This document shows, piece after piece, positions 1-7,068 of a stretch of DNA of 12,406 nt (the first letter of the stretch is position 1; every line of letters starts with the position of its first letter). The position numbers and the translations under genes are program-made. Below the pieces are notes generated by a model. The model ran no database searches. It was not told the DNA's origin and was given only the letters and a program-made list of their open reading frames with translations. This DNA comes from JAAXGI01 sp963579625 (GTDB lineage: Bacteria > Gemmatimonadota > Gemmatimonadetes > Longimicrobiales > Gaopeijiaceae), in assembly GCA_963579625.1 (NCBI GenBank), contig CAUZHN010000069.1:1-12406 (forward strand), read 5' to 3'.

Positions 1-134
1 TTCCTCCCTAATAACTGCAATCATCTTCGGATCCGGGAACCCCAACCCCACTTGCCTGGGGAGCGGCGCTGTCATCTTCCCTGCCGAGGAGGCTCCGCCG
101 GCAAAGCCGGTGGAAGCACAGCCCCCCCTTCTAA
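1..134 (-). other. Intergenic region downstream of tuf, with possible SD of the next gene
   Basis: No gene is visible in this stretch. On the minus strand it is the region 3' of tuf. Its far end (positions 1-9) reads AGGGAGGAA, a strong Shine-Dalgarno-like sequence that would serve a minus-strand gene starting just outside the window. In many bacteria the gene after this tuf copy is rpmG, trnW or secE, but nothing here identifies it. I saw no tRNA cloverleaf in the stretch. Confidence 0.4.
91..117 (-). terminator. Hairpin downstream of tuf, possible weak terminator or processing site
   Basis: On the minus strand two 12-nt arms (117-106 and 102-91) fold around a 3-nt TTT loop. About ten of the twelve positions pair, with one G-T wobble, and the core is GC-rich. 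The hairpin begins about 18 nt after the tuf stop codon. There is no T-run after the stem, so it is not a canonical intrinsic terminator. It may attenuate transcription, stabilise the tuf mRNA 3' end, or do nothing. Confidence 0.3.
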
Positions 135-1334
<1,200 letters not shown>

Positions 1335-1436
1335 CGTTTTGCTCGCCTCGTTATGTCTCGTTCAAGTCATTTGGAACGGTTTGTTCTTTTCAGCTTTTCC
1401 TGCACGAGTAACGGGAGCTGCCATCCTCCTGACCAA

Positions 1437-1508
1437 AGCTCCGGGAGGGAATTGAACCCTCGACTTCTTCCTTACCAAGGAAGCGCTCTACCACTGAGCT
1501 ACCGGAGC
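1437..1508 (-). tRNA. tRNA-Thr (anticodon GGT)
   Basis: The minus strand folds as a full cloverleaf. The acceptor stem is GCTCCGG/CCGGAGC, the D arm contains GCTCAGTGGTAGAGC, and the anticodon stem CTTCC/GGAAG holds the loop TTGGTAA with anticodon GGT. The T arm is GAGGG-TTCAATT-CCCTC. It should decode ACC and ACU. The 3' CCA is not encoded and the discriminator base is T. It lies 102 bp upstream of tuf, the position of thrT in E. coli, and is probably cut from the same transcript. Confidence 0.96.
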
Positions 1509-1548
1509 CTCGCCACCGACCGTCCTCATCGAGGATCCAGCGTCGAAA

Positions 1549-1622
1549 AGCGGGAGACGGGACTCGAACCCGCGACCCTCAGCTTGGAAGGCTGATGCTC
1601 TTGCCAACTGAGCTACTCCCGC
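1549..1622 (-). tRNA. tRNA-Gly (anticodon TCC)
   Basis: The minus strand gives a clear cloverleaf. The acceptor stem is GCGGGAG/CTCCCGC, the D arm contains GCTCAGTTGGCAAGAGC, and the anticodon stem TCAGC/GCTGA holds loop CTTCCAA with anticodon TCC. The T arm is GCGGG-TTCGAGT-CCCGT, with one G-T wobble. It should read GGA and GGG, the glycine codons that dominate the body of tuf. CCA is not encoded. It corresponds to glyT of the E. coli operon and sits 40 bp upstream of the Thr(GGT) gene. Confidence 0.96.
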
Positions 1623-1696
1623 ATGGCGTCCTGAGAAACCTCTCTGCCGTCCCTGATCCAATTGCTTCCGAAGGTGTCTGGGGCGCTGGCTCGCCA

Positions 1697-1779
1697 TGGT
1701 GGGGGTAGGATTCGAACCTACGAAGGCATTAGCCAGCAGATTTACAGTCTGCCCCGTTTGACCGCTTCGGTACCCCACC
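1697..1779 (-). tRNA. tRNA-Tyr (anticodon GTA)
   Basis: This is a class II tRNA with a long variable arm, on the minus strand. The acceptor stem is GGTGGGG/CCCCACC with discriminator A. The anticodon stem GCAGA/TCTGC encloses CTGTAAA with anticodon GTA. The T arm is GTAGG-TTCGAAT-CCTAC. The length of 83 nt fits bacterial tRNA-Tyr. CCA is not encoded. It corresponds to tyrU in the E. coli tufB operon. Confidence 0.95.
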
Positions 1780-1865
1780 GTACGGTCGGCTCAGGGCGAA
1801 ACGCCTGTATCCGGCCGACCCTCACAAGCGTTTCGCCGCGCCCCCTTGTTGGTGCACGGCGAACG
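1780..1865 (-). repeat. tRNA spacer with two interleaved inverted repeats
   Basis: The 86-bp spacer between tRNA-Thr(TGT) and tRNA-Tyr holds two perfect inverted repeats. One is ggtcggc at 1784-1790 with gccgacc at 1814-1820 (7 bp). The other is ggcgaaacgc at 1795-1804 with gcgtttcgcc at 1828-1837 (10 bp). The order is a-b-a'-b', so the two stems cross. In the transcript they could form an H-type pseudoknot or two competing hairpins. A role in tRNA processing or in attenuation is inference. Confidence 0.5.
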
Positions 1866-1938
1866 AGCTGACGGAGGGACTCGAACCCACAGCCTGCCGC
1901 TTACAAGGCGGCTGCTCTACCAATTGAGCTACGTCAGC
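1866..1938 (-). tRNA. tRNA-Thr (anticodon TGT)
   Basis: The minus strand folds with acceptor stem GCTGACG/CGTCAGC, D arm GCTCAATTGGTAGAGC, and anticodon stem GCCGC/GCGGC around loop CTTGTAA with anticodon TGT. It should read ACA and ACG. The T arm GTGGG-TTCGAGT-CCCTC carries a T-T mismatch at its second pair, which is unusual but tolerable. CCA is not encoded. It is the first tRNA after the promoter at 1956-1984, the position of thrU in E. coli. Confidence 0.93.
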
Positions 1939-1955
1939 AAGATACAGAGCGTTTT

Positions 1956-1984
1956 AGTGTAGTCTGGCCTCCTGGGAGTGTCAA
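1956..1984 (-). promoter_or_regulatory. Sigma70-type promoter of the tRNA-tuf operon
   Basis: The minus strand has a perfect -35 box TTGACA (1984-1979), a 17-bp spacer and a -10 box TACACT (1961-1956; four of six match TATAAT). Transcription would start near 1949, about 11 nt before the first tRNA. The -35 box contains the TGA stop codon of cysS (1983-1981), so the promoter lies at the extreme end of the upstream gene. Box quality, optimal spacing and position before a stable-RNA operon make this the most convincing promoter in the window. Confidence 0.75.
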
Positions 1985-3423
1985 CGTCCAATTCGCTCAC
2001 TTTTCCAACGGGTTCCTGCCGGACCATCTTCCAAAGTGATCCCACGGCCAGCGAGTTCGTTGCGGATAGCATCCGCGGCGCTCCAATCTCCCTCCGCCCT
2101 CGCATTAGCACGGGCCCCGATACGCTCTTCTACCCACTCCCGCAACTCTGAGTCCACTACCCGAGAACGCCTTCCGACCTCCAGAAACCCGAGGACATCG
2201 TCCAGGGACTCGAGAACCGCAAGCCCACCGGCACGCTCAGACTCTTTCAGAACAGGAGTGGTGTCCAGGATAGAGTTACACCGACCGAGGAACCCGAAGA
2301 GAGAAGCGATTCCCTCTGAGACATTCAAATCATCGTCCATCGCCCGAGTGAAGGCGGCGATGGTTTCCTCCGAAACCACAGGAAGCTCCGTCCCCGGAGC
2401 ATCCTCACTCCCGGGGTGGGCGCTGAGGCGGGCCTCCAAATCAAGCAACCGATTGACCGCTCGCGTCGAGGCATGGAGGCCCTCCCGCGTGAAGTTCAGC
2501 TCGGTACGATACTGTGCCGACAGGAGTTGGTGCCGGATAGCAGCCGGGGACACGCCTTCGTCCAGGAGGTCTCTCACAATCACGACATTGCCTGAGGATT
2601 TGGACATCTTTCGTCCATTGACCTTCAAGTGTTTAGCGTGGACCCACTGGCGTACGAAAAGCTTCCCCGTGGCTCCCTCTGACTGGGCGATCTCATCTTC
2701 ATGGTGAGGGAAAATCAGGTCCTCTCCGCCGAGGTGCAGATCAACCGTCTCTCCCACCTCGGACAGGGCCATCACGGAGCACTCCAGGTGCCATCCCGGA
2801 CGGCCCCGGCCCCAAGGGGCATCCCACACCGCACCGACCTCCTCATCTCCCTCCTTCACGCCCTTCCAGACGGCAAAGTCTCGGACATCGTCCTTACCGT
2901 AATCGTCCGTGGCGACCCGGTCGCCAGTCCGGCCTTCCTTGAGATCCTTCCCAGAAAGCCTTCCATAATCCGGAAAGGCGGATATGTCATAGAACACGGA
3001 GCCGTCCGGAGTCGCGTAGGCCAAACCACGGTCGAGAAGCCGTTGGACGAGTTCGATCATTTCCTTGATGTATTCGGTTGCTCTCGGATAGGAGTCGAAA
3101 CGACGTACACCGAGAGCATCCGATTCCTCCAACACAGCATCCAGATATGGCGCAGTATACTCAGGGAGAGAAGTGCCCTTGGCTCGCGCCGCCTTGATCG
3201 TCTTGTCGTCAACATCGGTGAAATTCATCACGAAGTGCACCTCTAACCCCCTCCACTCCACATACCGGTGAATCAGGTCGTAAAAGAGAAAAGTCCTGAA
3301 GTTGCCGATGTGTGCAGGTCCATAAAGGGTCGGGCCGCATCCATAAATCCCGACTCTTCCCGGATTGAGCGGCTCGAAGGGCTCCAACCGGCGGGAGACT
3401 GTATTGAATAGGTGGAGACCCAT
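1981..3423 (-). CDS. cysS: Cysteinyl-tRNA synthetase
   Basis: CysRS charges tRNA-Cys with cysteine using ATP in the cytoplasm. The 480-aa product is a full class I synthetase. It has GIYGCGPTLYGPAHIGN with the HIGH-type signature HIGN at 38-41, the TDVDDKTI segment at 69-76, GGEDLIFPHHEDEIAQSE near 232-249, and KMSKS at 272-276. The likely zinc ligands are C29, C215, H240 and E244, matching the E. coli set. The C-terminal third is the usual helical anticodon-recognition region. The ATG start gives the normal short N-terminus, but no good Shine-Dalgarno sequence precedes it. A 228-bp gap separates it from pyrF, so it may have its own promoter. The tRNA-tuf promoter overlaps its stop codon. Confidence 0.97.
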   Translation of the reverse strand: MGLHLFNTVSRRLEPFEPLNPGRVGIYGCGPTLYGPAHIGNFRTFLFYDLIHRYVEWRGLEVHFVMNFTDVDDKTIKAARAKGTSLPEYTAPYLDAVLEESDALGVRRFDSYPRATEYIKEMIELVQRLLDRGLAYATPDGSVFYDISAFPDYGRLSGKDLKEGRTGDRVATDDYGKDDVRDFAVWKGVKEGDEEVGAVWDAPWGRGRPGWHLECSVMALSEVGETVDLHLGGEDLIFPHHEDEIAQSEGATGKLFVRQWVHAKHLKVNGRKMSKSSGNVVIVRDLLDEGVSPAAIRHQLLSAQYRTELNFTREGLHASTRAVNRLLDLEARLSAHPGSEDAPGTELPVVSEETIAAFTRAMDDDLNVSEGIASLFGFLGRCNSILDTTPVLKESERAGGLAVLESLDDVLGFLEVGRRSRVVDSELREWVEERIGARANARAEGDWSAADAIRNELAGRGITLEDGPAGTRWKSERIGR

Positions 3424-3541
3424 CAGATTTACCAGATCAGTTGGACGTTGTTAGGAATGATACAGTGGTTAGGCACTGGACAACCAACATGGGAAAGGCG
3501 GTCTTGTTCACCGAAGCACCCGAACTTCTACTCTACTGCTG

Positions 3542-3622
3542 CTACCGCGTGCGCACGCGGAGTGGCGACACCGTTGACGCCGTGAGCATCCCTGCCAGGA
3601 GTGTAACCAGGACCGTAGCCAT
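3542..3622 (-). CDS. Candidate 26-aa hydrophobic small ORF
   Basis: A short ORF begins 30 nt after the pyrF stop and encodes MATVLVTLLAG then MLTASTVSPLRVRTR. Residues 2-19 are hydrophobic and the end is basic (R-V-R-T-R), like a single membrane segment or the start of a signal peptide. A GAGGGGGG stretch lies 12 nt upstream of the ATG, which is long for an SD. The product is too short to assign to a family. It could be a membrane microprotein, the decayed start of a secreted protein, or chance. Its end overlaps the palindrome at 3545-3560. Confidence 0.2.
   Translation of the reverse strand: MATVLVTLLAGMLTASTVSPLRVRTR
3545..3560. repeat. 16-bp perfect palindrome upstream of cysS
   Basis: The sequence ccgcgtgcgcacgcgg is a perfect two-fold palindrome, about 122 bp upstream of the cysS start codon and upstream of the candidate -10 box at 3457-3462. 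As DNA it could be a dimeric regulator's site. As RNA it would give a short GC-rich hairpin. Nothing else in the window repeats it, so no regulator can be named. Confidence 0.4.
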
Positions 3623-3651
3623 GGGTCGGATACGCCCCCCTCATCTGTCGC

Positions 3652-4344
3652 TCATGTCTCCACCAGCTCCGCATGAATCCGGACAAATGCCTCTCGTGGA
3701 TCCGGAGCGCGTGTCACGCTCCTACCGACCACTAGGACGTCCGCGCCCGCCCGCACAGCCTGTCTAGGAGTTACAACTCCAGCATGGTCATCGTGTTCGT
3801 CATCATACAGGCGAATCCCCGGAGTCACGATTAACAAATCCGGACCCAACCGCTCCCGCAGCTGACGAGCCTCTTGGGCGGACGTGACGACCCCGTGGGC
3901 TCCACTCGCTATCGCCAGGCTGGCTATGCGCGCGACCTCCTCACCTCGATCAGGTCGGGAAGTCCCCCATGTCACTGCAAGGTCACTCTCCGAAAGGGAG
4001 GTGAGCACAGTCACCGCGATCAGCTTCGTGCCCGATCCCTCGACTGCCCTCCGGGCCGCCTCAATCATCCGAGGACCGCCTAGGGCATGTATCGTGATAA
4101 GATCCGCTTCCAACTCGGCCGCAGCTCGGGCTGCTGCCTCAACTGTGTTTGGGATGTCGTGGAGTTTGAGATCAAGGAACACACGCCGACTCTGTGAACG
4201 GAGTTCTGTCACGACCGGGGGCCCTGCCGTTATGAACAGCTCTAACCCTACTTTGAAAAAGTTCGCTTCTGGAGGAAGCCTATCGACCAGATCTAAAGCG
4301 GCAGCATGGCTCGGGACGTCCAGCGCAATGACGACCTCAGCCAC
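3652..4344 (-). CDS. pyrF: Orotidine-5'-phosphate decarboxylase
   Basis: PyrF makes UMP from OMP, the last step of de novo pyrimidine synthesis. It is a TIM-barrel enzyme. The catalytic signature FLDLKLHDIPNTV is intact (D58, K60 and D63 from the chosen start), with IALDV at the first strand, FFKVGLEL at about 29-36, TPGIR, and the phosphate-binding VVGRSVT near the end. I choose the GTG at 4344: it is preceded by GAGGGAG with a 6-nt gap and gives a standard 230-aa protein beginning M-AEVVIALDV. An ATG at 4374 would add ten non-conserved residues and make a 38-bp overlap with pyrD, whereas the GTG leaves only 8 bp. The overlap suggests translational coupling with pyrD, the preceding pathway enzyme but one (PyrE is not in the window). 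Confidence 0.95.
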   Translation of the reverse strand: MAEVVIALDVPSHAAALDLVDRLPPEANFFKVGLELFITAGPPVVTELRSQSRRVFLDLKLHDIPNTVEAAARAAAELEADLITIHALGGPRMIEAARRAVEGSGTKLIAVTVLTSLSESDLAVTWGTSRPDRGEEVARIASLAIASGAHGVVTSAQEARQLRERLGPDLLIVTPGIRLYDDEHDDHAGVVTPRQAVRAGADVLVVGRSVTRAPDPREAFVRIHAELVET

Positions 4345-5320
4345 TGAGCGCTCCCTCGCGATCGGATCCCCCAACCTCTTGTTGATTTAGGAGTTGGGAC
4401 TCTGACACCGTGGCAGACCCCCGGAGGTCGGCCACCCTCCGAATCCCTCTCGATTTTCCAAACCGGTGCAACTCGTGCACCACCCGTTCAGCAGCGCGGG
4501 GATCCCAAAACGAGGCGGTACCCACCTGGACCAAAGAGGCACCGACTTCAAGATACTGGGCGGCGTCGCGTCCATTGCCAATCCCACCCACACCGACCAA
4601 AGGAAGATTCGTAAGTCGGGCAGCACTCCACACTGCGTGCAGCCCAACTGCTCGAAGTGCAGGCCCACTCACCCCCCCGGTTCCAGCACCCAGCACAGAT
4701 CGACCTGTATCAGGATTCAGGACCAGCCCGGGAAGCGTGTTTACCAGTGTGAGCGCATCCCCTCCGGCGTCCGCCGCCGCTCTTACGATAGGCCCTAGAT
4801 CAGGTGTGTTCGGAGCCAGCTTCACAAGGATCGGCCGCTCCGTCCGCTTCCGGACCCCCCTCACGACCTGATGCAGGGCATCTGGATCCAGAGCGAAGGG
4901 TAATCCGCTCCTCCGAGCATCGTTCGGGCAGGAAAGGTTCAACTCGAAGCCCACGAATCCAGGACTATCATCCAGGATCTCCACAACCTCGAGATATTCA
5001 TCGGTGGTGTGGCCCGCGACACTAACGAACACCTGCGTTTCGGGGAGATTCTTCTCAATCCACGGGAGCTTCTCACGTCGGACTATGTGTGCACCGGGAT
5101 TCGCCAGCCCCACCGAATTCACCATCCCAGCACCGAACTCCGCTACCCGAGGAGCCCTGTTTCCCTGACGGGGTTCAAGCGTGACCGACTTTGTAACCAA
5201 TCCTCCCAGTGCCTCGACACACGTGACGGATAAAACCTCGGCTCCAAATCCGCATGTCCCGGACGCGAGGAGCACCGGATTTCTGAACTGGACGCCAAAA
5301 ATTTCTACACCAAGATCCAT
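4337..5320 (-). CDS. pyrD: Dihydroorotate dehydrogenase, class 1B-like catalytic subunit
   Basis: PyrD oxidises dihydroorotate to orotate using FMN, in pyrimidine synthesis. The 327-aa product has the class 1 pattern: VLLASGTCGFG near 16-26, the TKSVTLEPRQGN segment at 43-54, NSVGLANPG at 68-76, and ELNLSCPN with the catalytic-base cysteine at C131. The FMN phosphate site VGVGGIGNGRDA lies in the C-terminal half. A cysteine base, no membrane-binding N-terminal helices and similarity to the PyrDB pattern point to class 1B, which normally works with the Fe-S/FAD subunit PyrK. No pyrK is in this window. It starts 3 bp after the amidase stop, with GGGAGG about 13 nt upstream, and its end overlaps pyrF by 8 bp. 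The last 20 or so residues look like a non-conserved tail. Confidence 0.95.
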   Translation of the reverse strand: MDLGVEIFGVQFRNPVLLASGTCGFGAEVLSVTCVEALGGLVTKSVTLEPRQGNRAPRVAEFGAGMVNSVGLANPGAHIVRREKLPWIEKNLPETQVFVSVAGHTTDEYLEVVEILDDSPGFVGFELNLSCPNDARRSGLPFALDPDALHQVVRGVRKRTERPILVKLAPNTPDLGPIVRAAADAGGDALTLVNTLPGLVLNPDTGRSVLGAGTGGVSGPALRAVGLHAVWSAARLTNLPLVGVGGIGNGRDAAQYLEVGASLVQVGTASFWDPRAAERVVHELHRFGKSRGIRRVADLRGSATVSESQLLNQQEVGGSDREGALSG

Positions 5321-5323
5321 CGG

Positions 5324-6598
5324 TTACGGAATTCCTCCCGGAGGGTAGCGCTCTAGGAATCTTTCAAGAGCTCGGCTGATAGCCAGAGCAGCGTCCCTGT
5401 GGAATTCGTCACGGCTGAGTAGCCGTTCCTCCTCCGGATTCGTGATGAACCCTATCTCCACGAGGACCGCAGGCATCAACGCATTCGTGATCACTGCAAA
5501 CGGTCCCTGCTTGACTCCTCGGTCAGTCCCCGGATGGAACTCACTTAGCTCCCGCTGCACCTCCTCTGCCAGCAAGGCTGACCACTGCTGGTGATCGAAG
5601 GCACGTAGGTCACTGAGTATCCCGTCCAGAAAAGGATCGGAGCCGGTGGAGGCGAGATCGGATGCCTGCGCCAATGTGGTGTTCTCTGCGGCCGCCACAC
5701 GCCGCTCGTGCTCCGTTCTGGCTTCGGACAAGAAGTACGTCTCAAACCCTCGTACCCCTGCGCGCCCGACAAGCGCGTTTGCATGGATGGAGACGAATGC
5801 TCCTCGGCGGTCTCCTTTCCACTCGGTTGCCCACTCACCTCTCGTCCAGATTGGGATCTCGACGTCCCGATCCCGAGTGAGCCGTACCTCAATAGCCGGA
5901 TTCCTCGAGAGTTCTCGGGCTAGCGCCAGTCCCACCGAAAGGGCAACATCTTTCTCCGCCACACCTCCCGAGCCCATCGCTCCGGGATCGTCTCCACCAT
6001 GACCGGGATCAATTATCACGACAGTAGCGGCCCGCTCTCCGTCGCGAGGAGACCACGATGGAGGTTCGGGACCGGAAGCAGGTAGTCTTGTAGCCTCAGA
6101 GCGCGGGATGGGGATCGAGGGGGGGGATGATGAGGGCGGCCTGGCAGGCTCCGCTCCCTCAGCCAGGAGGAGATATCTCTCTTCGTCGAATGCATACGCG
6201 TCCGGAAGGAAGCCGGGGAAAAGGTCCACGGCCAGCTGAAGTGGAACGTAGAAGGTTTCCCTATTCCAGTAGGGACTATTAACCATCTGAATCAGTACCT
6301 CGTCCCAAGAAACAAAAGGAGACCCGGGCCAAAACCGAAGTTCAAGGCCGGTCCGGTGACGCAGAACGACTTCACCCTCGACCTGATCTCCAGCAACCGT
6401 CCAGCCTAACGGCGTTAAACTACTGGCCGGAATCGTCGGGTATCCACGATCATTCTCCACTGGGAGCGTGGAATCCGTCCCTCCCGGAAGACTCACCGAT
6501 ATGGACTGAGGGGACTGGGCACCTGCGGGCTTGGGCCCGAACAAGCCAAGGAGGGGAGAGAGAGCCACGAGCCAGAAACGGCAAAGACGATACGCCAT
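5324..6598 (-). CDS. Secreted N-acetylmuramoyl-L-alanine amidase (Amidase_3)
   Basis: The predicted enzyme is a zinc amidase that cuts the bond between MurNAc and the stem peptide of peptidoglycan, in the periplasm or envelope. Residues 1-28 look like a signal peptide (basic start, hydrophobic core, cleavage near AGA-Q). Residues about 31-146 resemble a copper-amine-oxidase N-terminal-like (stalk) domain, ending in the typical FYVPLQLAVDLFPG. Residues 147-188 form a Pro/Ser-rich linker. The Amidase_3 domain covers 192-424 with zinc ligands H200 (DPGHGG), E215 and H272 (SIHAN), and catalytic E381 (VLVEIGFITNPEE). Thus it is an AmiC/CwlM-type hydrolase without an AMIN domain. It lies between smpB (5 bp) and pyrD (3 bp). 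The AGGAGGG before the ATG is unusually close (about 1 nt), but later starts would damage the signal peptide. Confidence 0.93.
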   Translation of the reverse strand: MAYRLCRFWLVALSPLLGLFGPKPAGAQSPQSISVSLPGGTDSTLPVENDRGYPTIPASSLTPLGWTVAGDQVEGEVVLRHRTGLELRFWPGSPFVSWDEVLIQMVNSPYWNRETFYVPLQLAVDLFPGFLPDAYAFDEERYLLLAEGAEPARPPSSSPPSIPIPRSEATRLPASGPEPPSWSPRDGERAATVVIIDPGHGGDDPGAMGSGGVAEKDVALSVGLALARELSRNPAIEVRLTRDRDVEIPIWTRGEWATEWKGDRRGAFVSIHANALVGRAGVRGFETYFLSEARTEHERRVAAAENTTLAQASDLASTGSDPFLDGILSDLRAFDHQQWSALLAEEVQRELSEFHPGTDRGVKQGPFAVITNALMPAVLVEIGFITNPEEERLLSRDEFHRDAALAISRALERFLERYPPGGIP

Positions 6599-6603
6599 CC
6601 CTC

Positions 6604-7068
6604 CTACTCGCCGCGCATGGCGCGCTGCGCCTCTCTTTCCTGAGTACGACGTTTCAGCTTCTCCCGCTTGTCGTAAGTTTGCTTTCCTCTCGCCAGGGCC
6701 AGGGTCGCCTTCGCGTATCCTCCGCTGAAGTACAGATCCAGAGGAATCAGGGTAAGTCCTTTTTGCTCGACCGCACCAACAAGCTTACGAATCTCGTGCT
6801 GGTGGAGAAGGAGTTTTCTGGGCCTCTCCGGATCTTGATTCCAGCGGTTCGCGGAGTCGTAGGGAGCGATGTGGAGGCTATAAAGCCAAACCTCACCACT
6901 CTCTACCCTTGCAAAGGCATCTTTGAAGGAGACCTTTCCTGCCCTGAGCGACTTCGCCTCGGGACCAGCTAGAACCAAACCAACTTCCCACTTATCCAGT
7001 ACGTAATACTGGTGGCGAGCCTTCCGATTGGTAGCGATGATCTGCCGGCCCTTGACCTCGTCCGGCAT
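6604..7068 (-). CDS. smpB: SsrA-binding protein SmpB
   Basis: SmpB binds tmRNA and helps it rescue stalled ribosomes (trans-translation). The 154-aa product is full length and canonical. It has NRKARHQYYVLDKWEVGLVL near 14-33, GPEAKSLRAGKVSFKDAF at 35-52, HIAPYDSANRWNQDPERPRKLLLH at about 66-89, and YFSGGYAKATLALARGKQTYDKRE near 113-136. The basic C-terminal tail (KLKRRTQEREAQRAMRGE) is the part that acts in the decoding centre. The start ATG follows a TAG stop codon directly in the same frame and has no visible Shine-Dalgarno sequence, so its translation may be coupled to whatever is read upstream. The amidase gene begins 5 bp downstream. Confidence 0.97.
   Translation of the reverse strand: MPDEVKGRQIIATNRKARHQYYVLDKWEVGLVLAGPEAKSLRAGKVSFKDAFARVESGEVWLYSLHIAPYDSANRWNQDPERPRKLLLHQHEIRKLVGAVEQKGLTLIPLDLYFSGGYAKATLALARGKQTYDKREKLKRRTQEREAQRAMRGE

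Larger units (their letters stand above)
3424..3651 (-). other. pyrF-cysS intergenic region with candidate -10 box
   Basis: This 228-bp stretch lies between the pyrF stop and the cysS start, both on the minus strand. It contains a 16-bp perfect palindrome (3545-3560), a 26-codon ORF with a hydrophobic product (3542-3622), and a good -10-like box, TATCAT (3462-3457), about 33 bp upstream of the cysS ATG. No convincing -35 box sits at the right distance: TTGTCC lies only 15 bp upstream of the -10. I saw no intrinsic terminator after pyrF and no T-box elements before cysS. Confidence 0.35.

Noticed and set aside
1488..1778. 96-aa minus-strand ORF over the tRNA genes
   Set aside because: It runs through tRNA-Tyr, tRNA-Gly and part of tRNA-Thr; the translated pieces are the well-known spurious peptides of tRNA genes.
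2036..2707. 223-aa plus-strand ORF opposite cysS (also 2701-3246)
   Set aside because: These lie antisense to an intact CysRS with all signature motifs; their composition is that of a shadow frame.
3528..3644. 38-aa ORF after pyrF in another frame (MRGAYPTHGYGPGYTPG...)
   Set aside because: It lacks an SD, shares its DNA with the other small ORF and has a low-complexity Gly/His/Pro/Ala product; nothing supports translation.
3424..3651. T-box or other riboswitch upstream of cysS
   Set aside because: I found no T-box consensus, specifier loop or terminator/antiterminator pair in the gap.
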